This document shows, one piece after another, positions 16,265 through 25,420 of a stretch of DNA of 54,413 bases. The notes below the pieces were generated by a model that did not search any database, was not told the origin of the DNA, and saw nothing but the letters and a program-made list of their open reading frames with translations. Origin of the DNA: an uncultured Clostridia bacterium (GTDB lineage Bacteria; Bacillota; Clostridia; Christensenellales; Borkfalkiaceae); assembly GCA_958419945.1 (NCBI GenBank), contig CATZIC010000002.1:1-54413 (forward strand), read 5' to 3'. Both the position numbers and the translations under genes were made by a program. Every line of letters begins with the position of its first letter. Within the stretch, counting starts at the first letter, position 1.

Positions 16265-18439
16265 ATGGACATACTTGAAAGAATAACAAGCGAGTTTAAT
16301 CTTCGCGCGGATCACGTAAAAAACATAGTAGAACTTTTGGACGCAGACAATACCATTCCTTTTATAGCACGTTACCGTAAAGAACTTACGGGACATATTG
16401 ATGACCAGGTTTTAAGAGAACTCAACGACAGACTTATTTATTTGAGAAACCTCGAAAAACGCAAAGCGGACGTTACGGCGGCAATAGAGGAACAGGGTAA
16501 ACTTACCGAGGAAATTTCGGAGGCTTTGTCTAAGGCGGAAACCCTTACCGAAGTCGAAGATATATACAGACCGTACAAGCAGAAGAAAAAGACGCGTGCA
16601 ACCGTTGCAATCGCAAAAGGGCTTGAACCTTTGGCTGACATTTTACAGGCTCAGGATATTAAAGAGGGAAGTTTAGAAGACTTAGCAAAACCCTTCGTTT
16701 CCGAGGAAAAGGAAGTTAAATCCGAAAAAGAAGCCCTTCAGGGTGCTCAGGATATTATTGCTGAAAGGGTTTCCGACGATGCGGAACTTCGTAAAAAATT
16801 GCGTCGTATCTTTATGAGAAACGGGGAAATTTCCTCAAAACTCGTTAAACCCGAAGAGGAAGGCGCTTCCGTTTACGAAATGTACGCGGACTATCAGGAA
16901 CCTGTTTCCGAAATCAAAAGCCACCGCATTTTAGCTCTGAATCGTGGCGAAAAGGAAGGCTTTTTGCGTGTTAAAGTGGCAGTTGATAAGGATTTTGCTT
17001 ACAGAGTGTGCCAGGCGGGCTTCGTAAAAGAAGGCAGTATTTCCACGGAACTCGTTAAAAACGCCGTTTGCGACAGTTACGACAGACTTATTTATCCGTC
17101 CATAGAGCGTGAAATTCGCGGCGCTTTAACCGACAGTGCGGACGAGCAGGCGATTAAGATGTTTGAAGTAAACCTTCAGCCCCTTCTTATGCAGCCGCCT
17201 GTAAAAGACGTCGTTACTATGGGCTTCGACCCTGCGTACAGAACGGGCTGCAAAATTGCGGTCGTTGACGAAACGGGTAAAGTTCTCGATAAGACCGTCG
17301 TTTTCCCGACTCCGCCGCAGTCAAAAGTGGAAGAGGCTACGGCAACACTTATCAAACTTATAAACAAACATAAGGTTGACGTAATTTCCATCGGTAACGG
17401 TACTGCTTCCAAAGAATCGGAAATTTTCGTTGCGGATTTAATCAAAAATCCGCTTATCGACCACAAGGTTAGCTATATAGTGGTAAGCGAAGCCGGCGCT
17501 TCGGTTTATTCCGCTTCCAAACTCGGTGCGGAAGAATTCCCCGACTACGACGTTTCCGAAAGGTCCGCCGTTTCCATTGCAAGAAGGCTTCAGGACCCGT
17601 TGGCGGAACTTATTAAAATCGATCCGAAATCAATCGGCGTAGGTCAGTATCAGCACGACATGCCGCAGGCAAGGCTTGACGAGGTATTGAAAGGAGTTTT
17701 GGAAGATTGCGTTAACAAGGTCGGCGTAAACCTTAACACGGCAAGTAGTTCACTTCTTTCTTACGTTTCCGGCTTAAACAGTGCGATTGTTAAAAATATA
17801 GTTAAATACAGAGAGGAAAACGGAAAGTTTTCGTCAAGGCAGGAACTTTTGAAGGTTCCAAAGCTTGGTGAAAAGGCTTTCGAACAGTGCGCAGGCTTTT
17901 TGCGTATTCCCGACGGCAAGAACGTTTTGGATAACACGGGCGTTCACCCCGAAAGTTATCAGGCGACCGTTAAACTTCTGGAAGTTTTCGGCTACACCGC
18001 AGAGGACGTCAAATTAGGAAAGATTCAGGAATTAACGGAAAAAATCAAACAGTTCGGCGAGGAAAAGACAGCGGCGCTTTGCGGGCTCGGCGTTCCCACC
18101 CTACGTGATATTTTAAGCGAACTTTTAAAACCCGGAAGAGACGTTCGTGATTCACTACCCAAGCCTATGCTGCGCTCGGATATTTTGAGCATTGCGGATT
18201 TAGTGCCCGGTATGCAGATAAAGGGCACGGTGCGTAACGTTATAGACTTCGGCGCATTCGTGGATATCGGCGTACATCAGGACGGACTCGTTCACATTTC
18301 CGAAATTTCCGATAACTATATAAGACACCCTTCCGAAGCTTTGAAGGTAGGACAGGTAGTAACCGTAACGGTACTTTCCGTCGACGTTAAAAAGAACCGT
18401 ATTTCTTTGACCATGCGTACCCAAAAGAAAAACGCTTGA
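16265..18439 (+). CDS. tex: Tex-family RNA-binding transcription accessory protein
   Basis: 724 residues, the normal length. Tex proteins carry an N-terminal Tex domain, a YqgF-like RNase H fold, helix-hairpin-helix units and an S1 domain, and bind nucleic acid at the transcription machinery. Visible: IPFIARYRKELTG near the start, GFDPAYRTGCKIAVVD (YqgF region, about 320), the helix-hairpin-helix LNTASSSLLSYVSGLNSAIV (about 495) and the C-terminal S1 repeat VIDFGAFVDIGVHQDGLVHISE (two runs). GGAGAT precedes the ATG. The acpP promoter overlaps its stop codon. Confidence 0.95.
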   Translation: MDILERITSEFNLRADHVKNIVELLDADNTIPFIARYRKELTGHIDDQVLRELNDRLIYLRNLEKRKADVTAAIEEQGKLTEEISEALSKAETLTEVEDIYRPYKQKKKTRATVAIAKGLEPLADILQAQDIKEGSLEDLAKPFVSEEKEVKSEKEALQGAQDIIAERVSDDAELRKKLRRIFMRNGEISSKLVKPEEEGASVYEMYADYQEPVSEIKSHRILALNRGEKEGFLRVKVAVDKDFAYRVCQAGFVKEGSISTELVKNAVCDSYDRLIYPSIEREIRGALTDSADEQAIKMFEVNLQPLLMQPPVKDVVTMGFDPAYRTGCKIAVVDETGKVLDKTVVFPTPPQSKVEEATATLIKLINKHKVDVISIGNGTASKESEIFVADLIKNPLIDHKVSYIVVSEAGASVYSASKLGAEEFPDYDVSERSAVSIARRLQDPLAELIKIDPKSIGVGQYQHDMPQARLDEVLKGVLEDCVNKVGVNLNTASSSLLSYVSGLNSAIVKNIVKYREENGKFSSRQELLKVPKLGEKAFEQCAGFLRIPDGKNVLDNTGVHPESYQATVKLLEVFGYTAEDVKLGKIQELTEKIKQFGEEKTAALCGLGVPTLRDILSELLKPGRDVRDSLPKPMLRSDILSIADLVPGMQIKGTVRNVIDFGAFVDIGVHQDGLVHISEISDNYIRHPSEALKVGQVVTVTVLSVDVKKNRISLTMRTQKKNA

Positions 18440-18464
18440 CAGAGAATAAAAAATTTGCTACAAT
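18436..18464 (+). promoter_or_regulatory. acpP promoter overlapping the tex stop
   Basis: TTGACA (18436-18441), 17-bp spacer, TACAAT (18459-18464) with extended TGC. The -35 hexamer includes the tex TGA stop. Confidence 0.8.
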
Positions 18465-18490
18465 CAAATAAATATTTAGGAGGTATGACT

Positions 18491-18712
18491 ATGACTTTTG
18501 ATAAGGTTAAAGAGATAATTGCCGAACAGTTGGGGATAGACGCCAGTACTATCACCAAAAACAGTAAAGTTATTGCGGACCTTGGCGCTGACTCTTTAGA
18601 TATCGTGGAACTTGTAATGGCGCTTGAAGATGAATTCGGCGTTTCAGTCGACGAAGACAAGGTTCAGAATCTTGTAACGGTCGGCGACATTGTGGACCTT
18701 ATTGACGGCTAA
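18491..18712 (+). CDS. acpP: Acyl carrier protein
   Basis: 73 residues. ACP carries fatty-acyl intermediates on a 4'-phosphopantetheine attached to the Ser of the DSL motif, here LGADSLDIVELVMALEDEF. The perfect ribosome site AGGAGG (18478-18483) selects the ATG at 18491 (7-nt spacing). The earlier ATG at 18485 is only 1 nt from that site and still earlier in-frame codons lie in the promoter. It has its own promoter and a strong terminator, so it is a single-gene unit. This is the housekeeping form; plsX lies elsewhere in the window. Confidence 0.95.
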   Translation: MTFDKVKEIIAEQLGIDASTITKNSKVIADLGADSLDIVELVMALEDEFGVSVDEDKVQNLVTVGDIVDLIDG

Positions 18713-18722
18713 CGTTAAACCC

Positions 18723-18752
18723 CGATAACGGGCTTATAGGCGGACTTTTTTA
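18723..18752 (+). repeat. TATAG dispersed repeat whose right arm builds a terminator
   Basis: CGATAACGGGCTTATAGGCG followed by GACTTTTTT, 10 bp after the acpP stop. The right half is also the left arm of the acpP terminator hairpin. Confidence 0.8.
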
Positions 18753-18770
18753 AAAAAGTCCGCCATTTTT
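18739..18770 (+). terminator. Terminator of acpP
   Basis: GGCGGACTTTTTT (18739-18751) is followed directly by its exact complement AAAAAAGTCCGCC (18752-18764), then ATTTTT. The hairpin uses the right arm of the overlapping dispersed repeat. Confidence 0.85.
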
Positions 18771-18949
18771 CATGCCGAAATTTCAAAAATTTCAATCAGA
18801 TAAAAAAGGCGGATTTATAAGATTTATTCTCTGCGTACAAAAAATTCACTTCTCGGAAAAAAATAACCGCAAAAATACTTTAAATTTTTATCAAACTATG
18901 TTATACTTTATACTACTGAAATATAATATGTCATTTACGGGGTAATAAG

Positions 18950-21900
18950 TTGGGCAAAGGCGTAAAAAGTAAAAAAAGCGGATCAAACGGTTTTGCAAAA
19001 GAAATTTTCGGGATGGGAATACTTCTTTTTTCCATCCTGTCATTGTTATGCTTAATCACCGGGGATATTATTTTTTACACGGTGGGAAGTTACGTCCGTG
19101 GATTTTTCCTTGGACTTTTCGGCTACTACGCATTTGTCGTTATCGGGCTTATAATCCTTTTGGGTTTAAGATTATTACTGGACCGTTCGATAATTCCCGG
19201 TGGAGCAAAGCGCATAACTATAATCGTTTGCCTTCTTGCTTTTTCTGTTATGTCGATTGTCCAAACCGCTTTATTTTACGACAGAGCTGCGGGATTTTCA
19301 AATAACTTTTCCGCATGCTACGGCGGCGGACTTAAAGATTTCGGCACCACCACGGTTTTGGGTGCACTATCCATGCTTATAATCAATCCGCTCGGAAAAG
19401 TTTCCGGCAAAGCGGGTTGCTACGTTTTATTTTCGCTTTTGATAGTTTTATTGCTTGCCCTTGCGTTTAAAGGTCAAATTGCAGGTTTCTTTAAATCTGC
19501 GCATGAAAAAAAGCCCGCAAAGAAGGCGGCAAAGAAAAAAACTGACGAAAATCGCGAAGCTGTCGCTTCGGAGAACGCGGACGCTTCGGAGCCCGAAGAA
19601 TATTACCGCCCTTACTATTTTGTAAGCAATGCAAATTTCAAAATGAAGTCCAAGCGTGATTACGCTAAGGAAGGCCGTCAGATAGAAGTTTTGGGCGGAA
19701 ACTTCGGAATGAAAGGTCAAGGCGGAAAAAATATACCTTCCGGCGGAAGCTACGGCGAGCAGTACAGAAAGGATTTAAGCCCCGAGGCTAATTATATTAT
19801 GACGCCTCCTCCGCTTCGCCCCGAAAGCATAGGTCAGCCGCCCATTAAGGCAGACAATCCATCTGAATCTTTCGATAAGGAGCATAAAACAGCGCCCGAA
19901 TACGATCGCTTTGCGCTTGGCGGGTCAGTTTATACCGTGCCCACCGAAAGGTCCGTAAACAGAGAGGACCTTCCTAAAAGAGGAATGGATAGAGGCAGGG
20001 ACGCACGCACTTCCCGAGGCGGACTTTTCGACGGCGTAGAAAGTGATTTTACTTCTTCCCGCCCCTCTGCTTCCGATAGGTCGAGGTTTGACAAAACTCA
20101 AAATACAGACAGGTTTGAAAGAACCCAAAATTCGGATAGGTTTGAAAGACCCGAAAGGGGCTTTTCAAGGGATATAGAAGAAAGATTGGGCGTAGACCGT
20201 GGCAAGCAGCCGACGGGCGACGCCTTAAGCCAAACGGTAGGCGGACTTATGCGCGAACCTATTAAGGAAGAGCCGAGTATGCCTAACATAGAAAAGACGT
20301 ACAATCCGTCGGAACACGGCGTAACAAGCTTCGGCGACTCAAGTCGCAGTCGCGGTTTTACAAACGATAGGTTTGATAAGGAACCGCCCAAGTCAAACGT
20401 TCCCGATCTAAACGGCGAAGACGATTTCAGCAGGCGTACGGCAAGAACGGTTGAGCCGAGAGGCCTGCGTGGAAGTACGGACGACGGAATTTCGGATAAA
20501 AGTCCTACGGATAACTTTATGCCTTCGGACAGTCGTCGCTTGCAAGATTCTACCATTAAGGAAGAACCTGCAAAAGAAAGGGAACCGTCAAGAAGAGAAA
20601 GTTCTATGCGCGCCCCGCAAGTTCCGCCCGTGGCGCCGCCTACGGCACCTTTAGCGGACCAAAATCACGCAGATAACGTTAGCGATTTTACTTCCTCTAC
20701 GGCAAGCCAACTTTCCCAATTCGACGACGATTTGGACCCGAACGAAGGATATTCTTCGATCGAAGATATGCCGTTAAATTACCGCTACTCCAGGCCGTCG
20801 GTGGAACTTTTAAACGACATTTTCGTGGACCAGGAAAAGGTATTCAAAGAAAGAGAGAGATTAAGAGATCTTGCACTTTTGGTGCAGGAAAACTTTGCAA
20901 AACGCGGTGTTTCCGTTACACTTGAAAACATAGTTTACGGTATGACGATAACCCGTTTCGAATATACTATACCAATAACGACTTCGGTTAAAAGCTTCAC
21001 TCAAAACCAAGGTGATATTGCGGTATGGCTACACTCTAAAGGGGATTTGAGAATTCTTGCACCTATCCCCGGAACTTCCAAAATCGGTATAGAGGTTCCT
21101 AACGGCGTTCGCGCGGACGTAGGACTTAAAGAACTTCTTTGTTCGCCGCAGTACCGTAAAATCAAGCAAGACGGCATTTATATTCCTGCCGGCAAAAACG
21201 TTATGGCGGAGCCTGTATTTTTGAATCTTACCGACATGCCCCACCTTTTGATAGCGGGTGCTACCGGTAAAGGTAAGTCGGTATTTTTGAACGCAATGCT
21301 CGTCAGCCTTCTTTACACCTATTCGCCGGAAGATCTCAGAATAGTAATCGTAGACCCCAAACAGCTGGAGTTCGTTTCCTTCGAAGGTATACCTCACCTT
21401 TTGTTTAATAAAATTATTACAAAGGCGGAAGAGGCGGCGGCACTTCTTAATTACCTTGTAAAAGAAATGGAAGACAGGTACGCCTTATTTGCCAAAGCAA
21501 GGGTTAAAAAGATAGCAAACTATAACGAAGTAATAGACAAAAAGACCACTAAAAAACTTCCTTATATCATCGTGTTAATCGACGAGTTCGCCGACCTTAT
21601 GATGAAAAACCCCGCTGCGAAAAAGGATATGGACGCAAGCATTCAAAGGCTTGCCCAGCTTGCAAGGGCGGCTGGTATTTCCCTCGTGTTTGCAACGCAA
21701 AGGCCTACAACAGACGTAATCGACGGCACCATTAAAAACAACTTCCCCGCGCGTATTTGCTTTAAGACTGCGGATTACACCAACTCTCAGGTAGTTATCG
21801 GTGAAAACGGTGCGGAAAAACTGCTCGGTAAAGGCGACTTATTATACAAAATCGACGGACCTACCGAAAGGGCGCAGGGTGCTTACGTTAAAGACGAGGA

Positions 21901-22303
21901 AATCGATAACGTGGTTTCCTATATCACCAAAAACAACAAGTGTTATTACGACAAAAAACTGTTCGAATACATCAACAAAATGGCAAAAACTTACGGTCAG
22001 ACCCAAAGTTCCGATCACGAACAGATGTCTATGGACCTCGGCGAATCGGGTAATCCTCAGGATATGCCTATTGTTTACCGTCGTGCGGTCAGGGCTGTAA
22101 TAACCCAAAACACTACCTCAAAATCCATGCTGCAAACCAAACTCGGCATAGGCTACAACAAAGCGGCACGTATAATCGATTGGATGGAAAAGCAAGGATA
22201 TATTTCCTGCGTTACAGACAACAAGCAGCGTGAAATACGCATAGACAGAGCCGCTTACGAGCAGATTTTCGGCGAACCTTTCAACGAGGATATAACACAA
22301 TAA
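18950..22303 (+). CDS. ftsK: FtsK/SpoIIIE DNA translocase
   Basis: 1117 residues, starting at TTG 18950 after a GGGG-containing site. About four membrane segments lie in residues 20-180. They are followed by a very long low-complexity linker (about 190-640) rich in Arg, Asp, Ser and Pro, with repeats of the type SDRFERTQ. The motor domain has Walker A GATGKGKSVF (Lys replaces the usual Ser/Thr in GATGSGKS), Walker B VLIDEFADLMM, and ATQRPTTDVI. The C-terminal gamma winged helix is QTKLGIGYNKAARIIDWMEK. The family pumps chromosomal DNA through the division or spore septum. SpoIIIE and FtsK cannot be separated by eye. A -10 like TATACT (18902-18907) lies upstream. Confidence 0.93.
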   Translation: MGKGVKSKKSGSNGFAKEIFGMGILLFSILSLLCLITGDIIFYTVGSYVRGFFLGLFGYYAFVVIGLIILLGLRLLLDRSIIPGGAKRITIIVCLLAFSVMSIVQTALFYDRAAGFSNNFSACYGGGLKDFGTTTVLGALSMLIINPLGKVSGKAGCYVLFSLLIVLLLALAFKGQIAGFFKSAHEKKPAKKAAKKKTDENREAVASENADASEPEEYYRPYYFVSNANFKMKSKRDYAKEGRQIEVLGGNFGMKGQGGKNIPSGGSYGEQYRKDLSPEANYIMTPPPLRPESIGQPPIKADNPSESFDKEHKTAPEYDRFALGGSVYTVPTERSVNREDLPKRGMDRGRDARTSRGGLFDGVESDFTSSRPSASDRSRFDKTQNTDRFERTQNSDRFERPERGFSRDIEERLGVDRGKQPTGDALSQTVGGLMREPIKEEPSMPNIEKTYNPSEHGVTSFGDSSRSRGFTNDRFDKEPPKSNVPDLNGEDDFSRRTARTVEPRGLRGSTDDGISDKSPTDNFMPSDSRRLQDSTIKEEPAKEREPSRRESSMRAPQVPPVAPPTAPLADQNHADNVSDFTSSTASQLSQFDDDLDPNEGYSSIEDMPLNYRYSRPSVELLNDIFVDQEKVFKERERLRDLALLVQENFAKRGVSVTLENIVYGMTITRFEYTIPITTSVKSFTQNQGDIAVWLHSKGDLRILAPIPGTSKIGIEVPNGVRADVGLKELLCSPQYRKIKQDGIYIPAGKNVMAEPVFLNLTDMPHLLIAGATGKGKSVFLNAMLVSLLYTYSPEDLRIVIVDPKQLEFVSFEGIPHLLFNKIITKAEEAAALLNYLVKEMEDRYALFAKARVKKIANYNEVIDKKTTKKLPYIIVLIDEFADLMMKNPAAKKDMDASIQRLAQLARAAGISLVFATQRPTTDVIDGTIKNNFPARICFKTADYTNSQVVIGENGAEKLLGKGDLLYKIDGPTERAQGAYVKDEEIDNVVSYITKNNKCYYDKKLFEYINKMAKTYGQTQSSDHEQMSMDLGESGNPQDMPIVYRRAVRAVITQNTTSKSMLQTKLGIGYNKAARIIDWMEKQGYISCVTDNKQREIRIDRAAYEQIFGEPFNEDITQ

Positions 22304-22331
22304 AATTCACCTTCATTACGGAGGGCTACTT

Positions 22332-23654
22332 ATGCAAAAAAAGACTGTGGGAATAATTTCGCTCGGTTGTGATAAAAACCGTATGGACAGCGAAAGGCTG
22401 TTAGGGTTTTTAAACGGCGATTTTGAAATTACGAACGACATCGAAAAAACGCAGATCTTAATAATCAATACCTGCGCATTTTTGGAATCCGCAAGAAAGG
22501 AATCCATAGATACGGTGTTTTCCTATCTTCCCTACAAAGAGAAAAATCTTGAAAAAATTATAATGACGGGTTGTCTTCCGCAGAAGTTTATCGGTGATAT
22601 CTTCGAAGCCCTTCCCGAGGTCGACGGCTTTTTGGGAACCTTTGACGGAACGCTTATTAAAAAGCTGATAACCGACCTATACGCAGGTTTTCGTGAAAGT
22701 TTAGTCGGAAAAGGCGAGGACTTGAAATGCCAAAGATACGTAACGACGCCCGACCATTACGCTTATTTAAAAATTGCGGACGGATGCTCTAATCGCTGCA
22801 CCTACTGCCTTATTCCGAAGATACGCGGACCTTTTAAATCGGAAAAAATAGAGGATTTAGTGGAAGAGGCCAAAGCCCTTTCGGATACCGAAGAACTTAT
22901 TTTGGTTGCGCAAGATACCACAAAGTACGGCGTTGATCTTTACGGTAAGCCGATGATAGTCGAACTTATCCGCAAACTTTCAACACTTAGTAACATAAAA
23001 AAGATAAGGCTTTTGTATTGCTATCCCGAACTTGTATCCGACGAACTTATCGAAGAATTCAAAACCAACGATAAACTCATAAGGTATATCGATATTCCCA
23101 TGCAACACGCTTCCGACAGCGTTTTAAAAAGAATGGGAAGAAAAAGCACTTACGCCCAAAACTTAGCGCTTATAGAAAGGTTAAAGGAAAATATTCCCGA
23201 TATCGCAATACGCTCCACCTTTATAGCGGGCTTCCCCGGCGAAACAGAGGAGGACGTGGAAATTTTGGCGGAATTTTTGAAAAAGGCAAAACTTTTCAAT
23301 GCGGGATTTTTTGCTTATTCCAAAGAGCCCGATACCCCTGCGTTTAAACTCGACGGGCAGATTCCCGCCCGTGAAAAGCAAAAACGGGTTAAGTACCTAT
23401 ATAAAGTTCAAAACGAGATAATGACTGAGATTTTAGACGGTTTTGTCGGTAAAGAACTTGAGGTTATCTCGGACGGAGCGGATTCCGACTTTTCGGATTT
23501 TTACGGAAGAAGCTGGTTTTCCGCACCCGATATCGACGGAAAGGTTATTTTAAAAGGGGACCTTTTAATCGAGCAGGGCAAGAGATACAAAGTCAAAATT
23601 ATAAAAAGACGTGGTTTAGACCTCGTAGGAGAGATATTATATGAACTTACCTAA
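22332..23654 (+). CDS. rimO: Ribosomal protein S12 methylthiotransferase RimO
   Basis: 440 residues, full length. A radical SAM methylthiotransferase that modifies the conserved aspartate of ribosomal protein S12. The N-terminal UPF0004 domain begins VGIISLGCDKNRMDSE. The central radical SAM site is CSNRCTYCLIP, followed by RGPFKSEKIEDLVEEA. The C-terminal TRAM domain ends VKIIKRRGLDLVGEI. The LGCDKN start distinguishes RimO from MiaB. GGAGGG precedes the ATG. Its 3' end overlaps pgsA by 14 nt. The order ftsK-rimO-pgsA-cinA-recA is common in Firmicutes. Confidence 0.96.
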   Translation: MQKKTVGIISLGCDKNRMDSERLLGFLNGDFEITNDIEKTQILIINTCAFLESARKESIDTVFSYLPYKEKNLEKIIMTGCLPQKFIGDIFEALPEVDGFLGTFDGTLIKKLITDLYAGFRESLVGKGEDLKCQRYVTTPDHYAYLKIADGCSNRCTYCLIPKIRGPFKSEKIEDLVEEAKALSDTEELILVAQDTTKYGVDLYGKPMIVELIRKLSTLSNIKKIRLLYCYPELVSDELIEEFKTNDKLIRYIDIPMQHASDSVLKRMGRKSTYAQNLALIERLKENIPDIAIRSTFIAGFPGETEEDVEILAEFLKKAKLFNAGFFAYSKEPDTPAFKLDGQIPAREKQKRVKYLYKVQNEIMTEILDGFVGKELEVISDGADSDFSDFYGRSWFSAPDIDGKVILKGDLLIEQGKRYKVKIIKRRGLDLVGEILYELT

Positions 23655-24264
23655 CAAATTATCGGTGATAAGGCTACTTCTGATCCCCGCAGTAATGGTT
23701 ACATTTTACGTAAACTTTCCCTTTCACTATATAGTTTCGTGTGCCCTTTTCGGTTTAGCGGCGTTTACGGACTTTTTGGACGGCCACATCGCAAGAAAGT
23801 ATAATCTTATTACCGACCTCGGTAAATTTTTGGATTCCAGCGCAGATAAAGTTTTGGTTTTAACCACGCTTATTCTTTTGCTTGACGGTGGACTTTTAAC
23901 GGGCGGCGTACTGCCTTCCTTTATTGGCGGCGTTTGCGTTTCTCTAATACTAGCAAGGGAAATTCTTATTTCCTGCTTGAGAATGGTTACGGCTGCAAAA
24001 GGGGTTGTTATGGCGGCGGATAAGCTCGGAAAAGTCAAAACCACGCTGCAGGATATATCCATTATATTTTTCCTGCTTGCAGGCGAACTCAGCGCGACGG
24101 GCACGATAACTTCTATGGCGTCAAATCCTTCCGTGGTTGATACCTGGCATACGGTAATACTCTTTATCGGCTTTGCGCTATTCGGGCTTGCCGTTATAAT
24201 GACGGTGGTTTCCGGCGTCCACTATTTGTCCGTTTACGGCGGCGATCTGGAGGCTAATAAATGA
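23641..24264 (+). CDS. pgsA: CDP-diacylglycerol-glycerol-3-phosphate 3-phosphatidyltransferase
   Basis: 207 residues with about five membrane segments. It makes phosphatidylglycerol-phosphate, the first step to phosphatidylglycerol and cardiolipin. The CDP-alcohol phosphotransferase signature DG-x2-AR-x8-G-x3-D-x3-D is present as DFLDGHIARKYNLITDLGKF, followed by LDSSADK. It starts inside rimO (14-nt overlap) and overlaps cinA by 4 nt (ATGA), so the three genes are translated as a unit. Confidence 0.94.
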   Translation: MNLPNKLSVIRLLLIPAVMVTFYVNFPFHYIVSCALFGLAAFTDFLDGHIARKYNLITDLGKFLDSSADKVLVLTTLILLLDGGLLTGGVLPSFIGGVCVSLILAREILISCLRMVTAAKGVVMAADKLGKVKTTLQDISIIFFLLAGELSATGTITSMASNPSVVDTWHTVILFIGFALFGLAVIMTVVSGVHYLSVYGGDLEANK

Positions 24265-25325
24265 AAACGGCTGTTCTTTCTTTTAGGAAAAGAACTAGTA
24301 ACGATACAGAGTACGAACGTGGTTTTATAGACTTTTTAAACGGCTACACCATATACGTAGACAAGATTGTAATTCTATCAAATAATGACGATAACGGGCT
24401 TATAGAGGCACTTTCGTCCGATTACGACCTTGCATTTATCCTAAATGGCGATAGAACGGAGTTCTACTTACCGTCTGTACTTGCCAAATTAAATTTAACA
24501 CCTGATAAAGAGGGGTTTTGCGGAGATAAAAAAGTGGTTTCGGTGGTTCCTTTCGACTATAAAGGAAGTTACGTTTCCCGCTTTGAAAGCGCCCTTAACA
24601 AAAGATTTTCCGTATCCTTTGACAAATTAACCTTTAAACTTTACGGCGTTAAAAAAGAGGAAGTCGAAGAGGTTACGGCGAGAATTTCCGAAGAGGTCCC
24701 TTCAGTATTTTTTAACGTAAGCGAAAATTTAGGGGACGTAAAAACCTGCCTTGTGTACGGCGATACCGCACCGAAAAAGCAGGTGGACAAGGCTGTCAGG
24801 ATTTTTATCCGCGCCCTTAAAAACCACATTTATGCCGAGGACGATATAACGCTAAGCCAAAGGCTTTACGACGTCGTAAAGTTAAGAAAGCAAAAAATCT
24901 GCACGGCGGAATCCATGACGGGCGGAACGATTGCTTCGAAAATAGTTTCGGTTGACGGCGCAAGCGATATTTTTTACGAATCTTTGGTAACGTACGATAC
25001 GCTAGCGAAGGAAAGGCGCTTAGACGTTAAGCACAGTACGGTTATGGCGCACACGGTCGTTTCCGAACAGGTTGCTTACGAAATGGCAAAAGGACTTTTG
25101 GATCAGAAAAACTGCACGCTTGCAATAACCGTTACGGGCTATGCAGGGTCCGACGTGCATCCTTCAAGCGATGACGGGCTATGCTATATCGGCATAGGAA
25201 CAAAGGAAAAAATTCAGGTTTACAAATACCGTTTCGACGGTAGAAGAAAAGAAAATATAGAAAAAGCCGCTAACGCAGCACTCTTCTTGGCAATAAAGAC
25301 GGTTGAAAACCTTGACAGTCTGTAA
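24261..25325 (+). CDS. cinA: CinA-family protein with a degenerate N-terminal domain
   Basis: 354 residues. The C-terminal nicotinamide-nucleotide amidase domain (about 205-350) is typical: CTAESMTGGTIASKIVSVDG, VSEQVAYEMAKGL and AITVTGYAGSD. It would hydrolyse NMN to nicotinate mononucleotide. The N-terminal COG1058/MoCF domain (about 1-190) is short and diverged. Where the family has a GGLGPT-type glycine motif, this protein reads AFILNGDRTEF. Pyrophosphatase activity is therefore doubtful. Residues 44-51 (DNGLIEAL) are encoded by a TATAG repeat match. It is placed between pgsA and recA, as in many Firmicutes. Confidence 0.85.
   Translation: MKTAVLSFRKRTSNDTEYERGFIDFLNGYTIYVDKIVILSNNDDNGLIEALSSDYDLAFILNGDRTEFYLPSVLAKLNLTPDKEGFCGDKKVVSVVPFDYKGSYVSRFESALNKRFSVSFDKLTFKLYGVKKEEVEEVTARISEEVPSVFFNVSENLGDVKTCLVYGDTAPKKQVDKAVRIFIRALKNHIYAEDDITLSQRLYDVVKLRKQKICTAESMTGGTIASKIVSVDGASDIFYESLVTYDTLAKERRLDVKHSTVMAHTVVSEQVAYEMAKGLLDQKNCTLAITVTGYAGSDVHPSSDDGLCYIGIGTKEKIQVYKYRFDGRRKENIEKAANAALFLAIKTVENLDSL
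24389..24414 (+). repeat. TATAG repeat match inside cinA
   Basis: CGATAACGGGCTTATAGAGG followed by CACTTT, direct orientation, read as DNGLIEAL. It shares the GAGGCACTTT right arm with the cysE copy and the intergenic copy at 40151. Confidence 0.65.
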
Positions 25326-25420
25326 TAAAAAAGGGTGAATATAGCGGAAACGGCAGAACAAAATTAGGAAAAACTACTTACCAAATTATCAAAAAATAAA
25401 AGTTTTAATACGGAGGAATT

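Noticed and set aside
25326..25420. SOS box upstream of recA
   Set aside because: The upstream region has CAGAACAAAATTAGG, but the GTTC half is absent.
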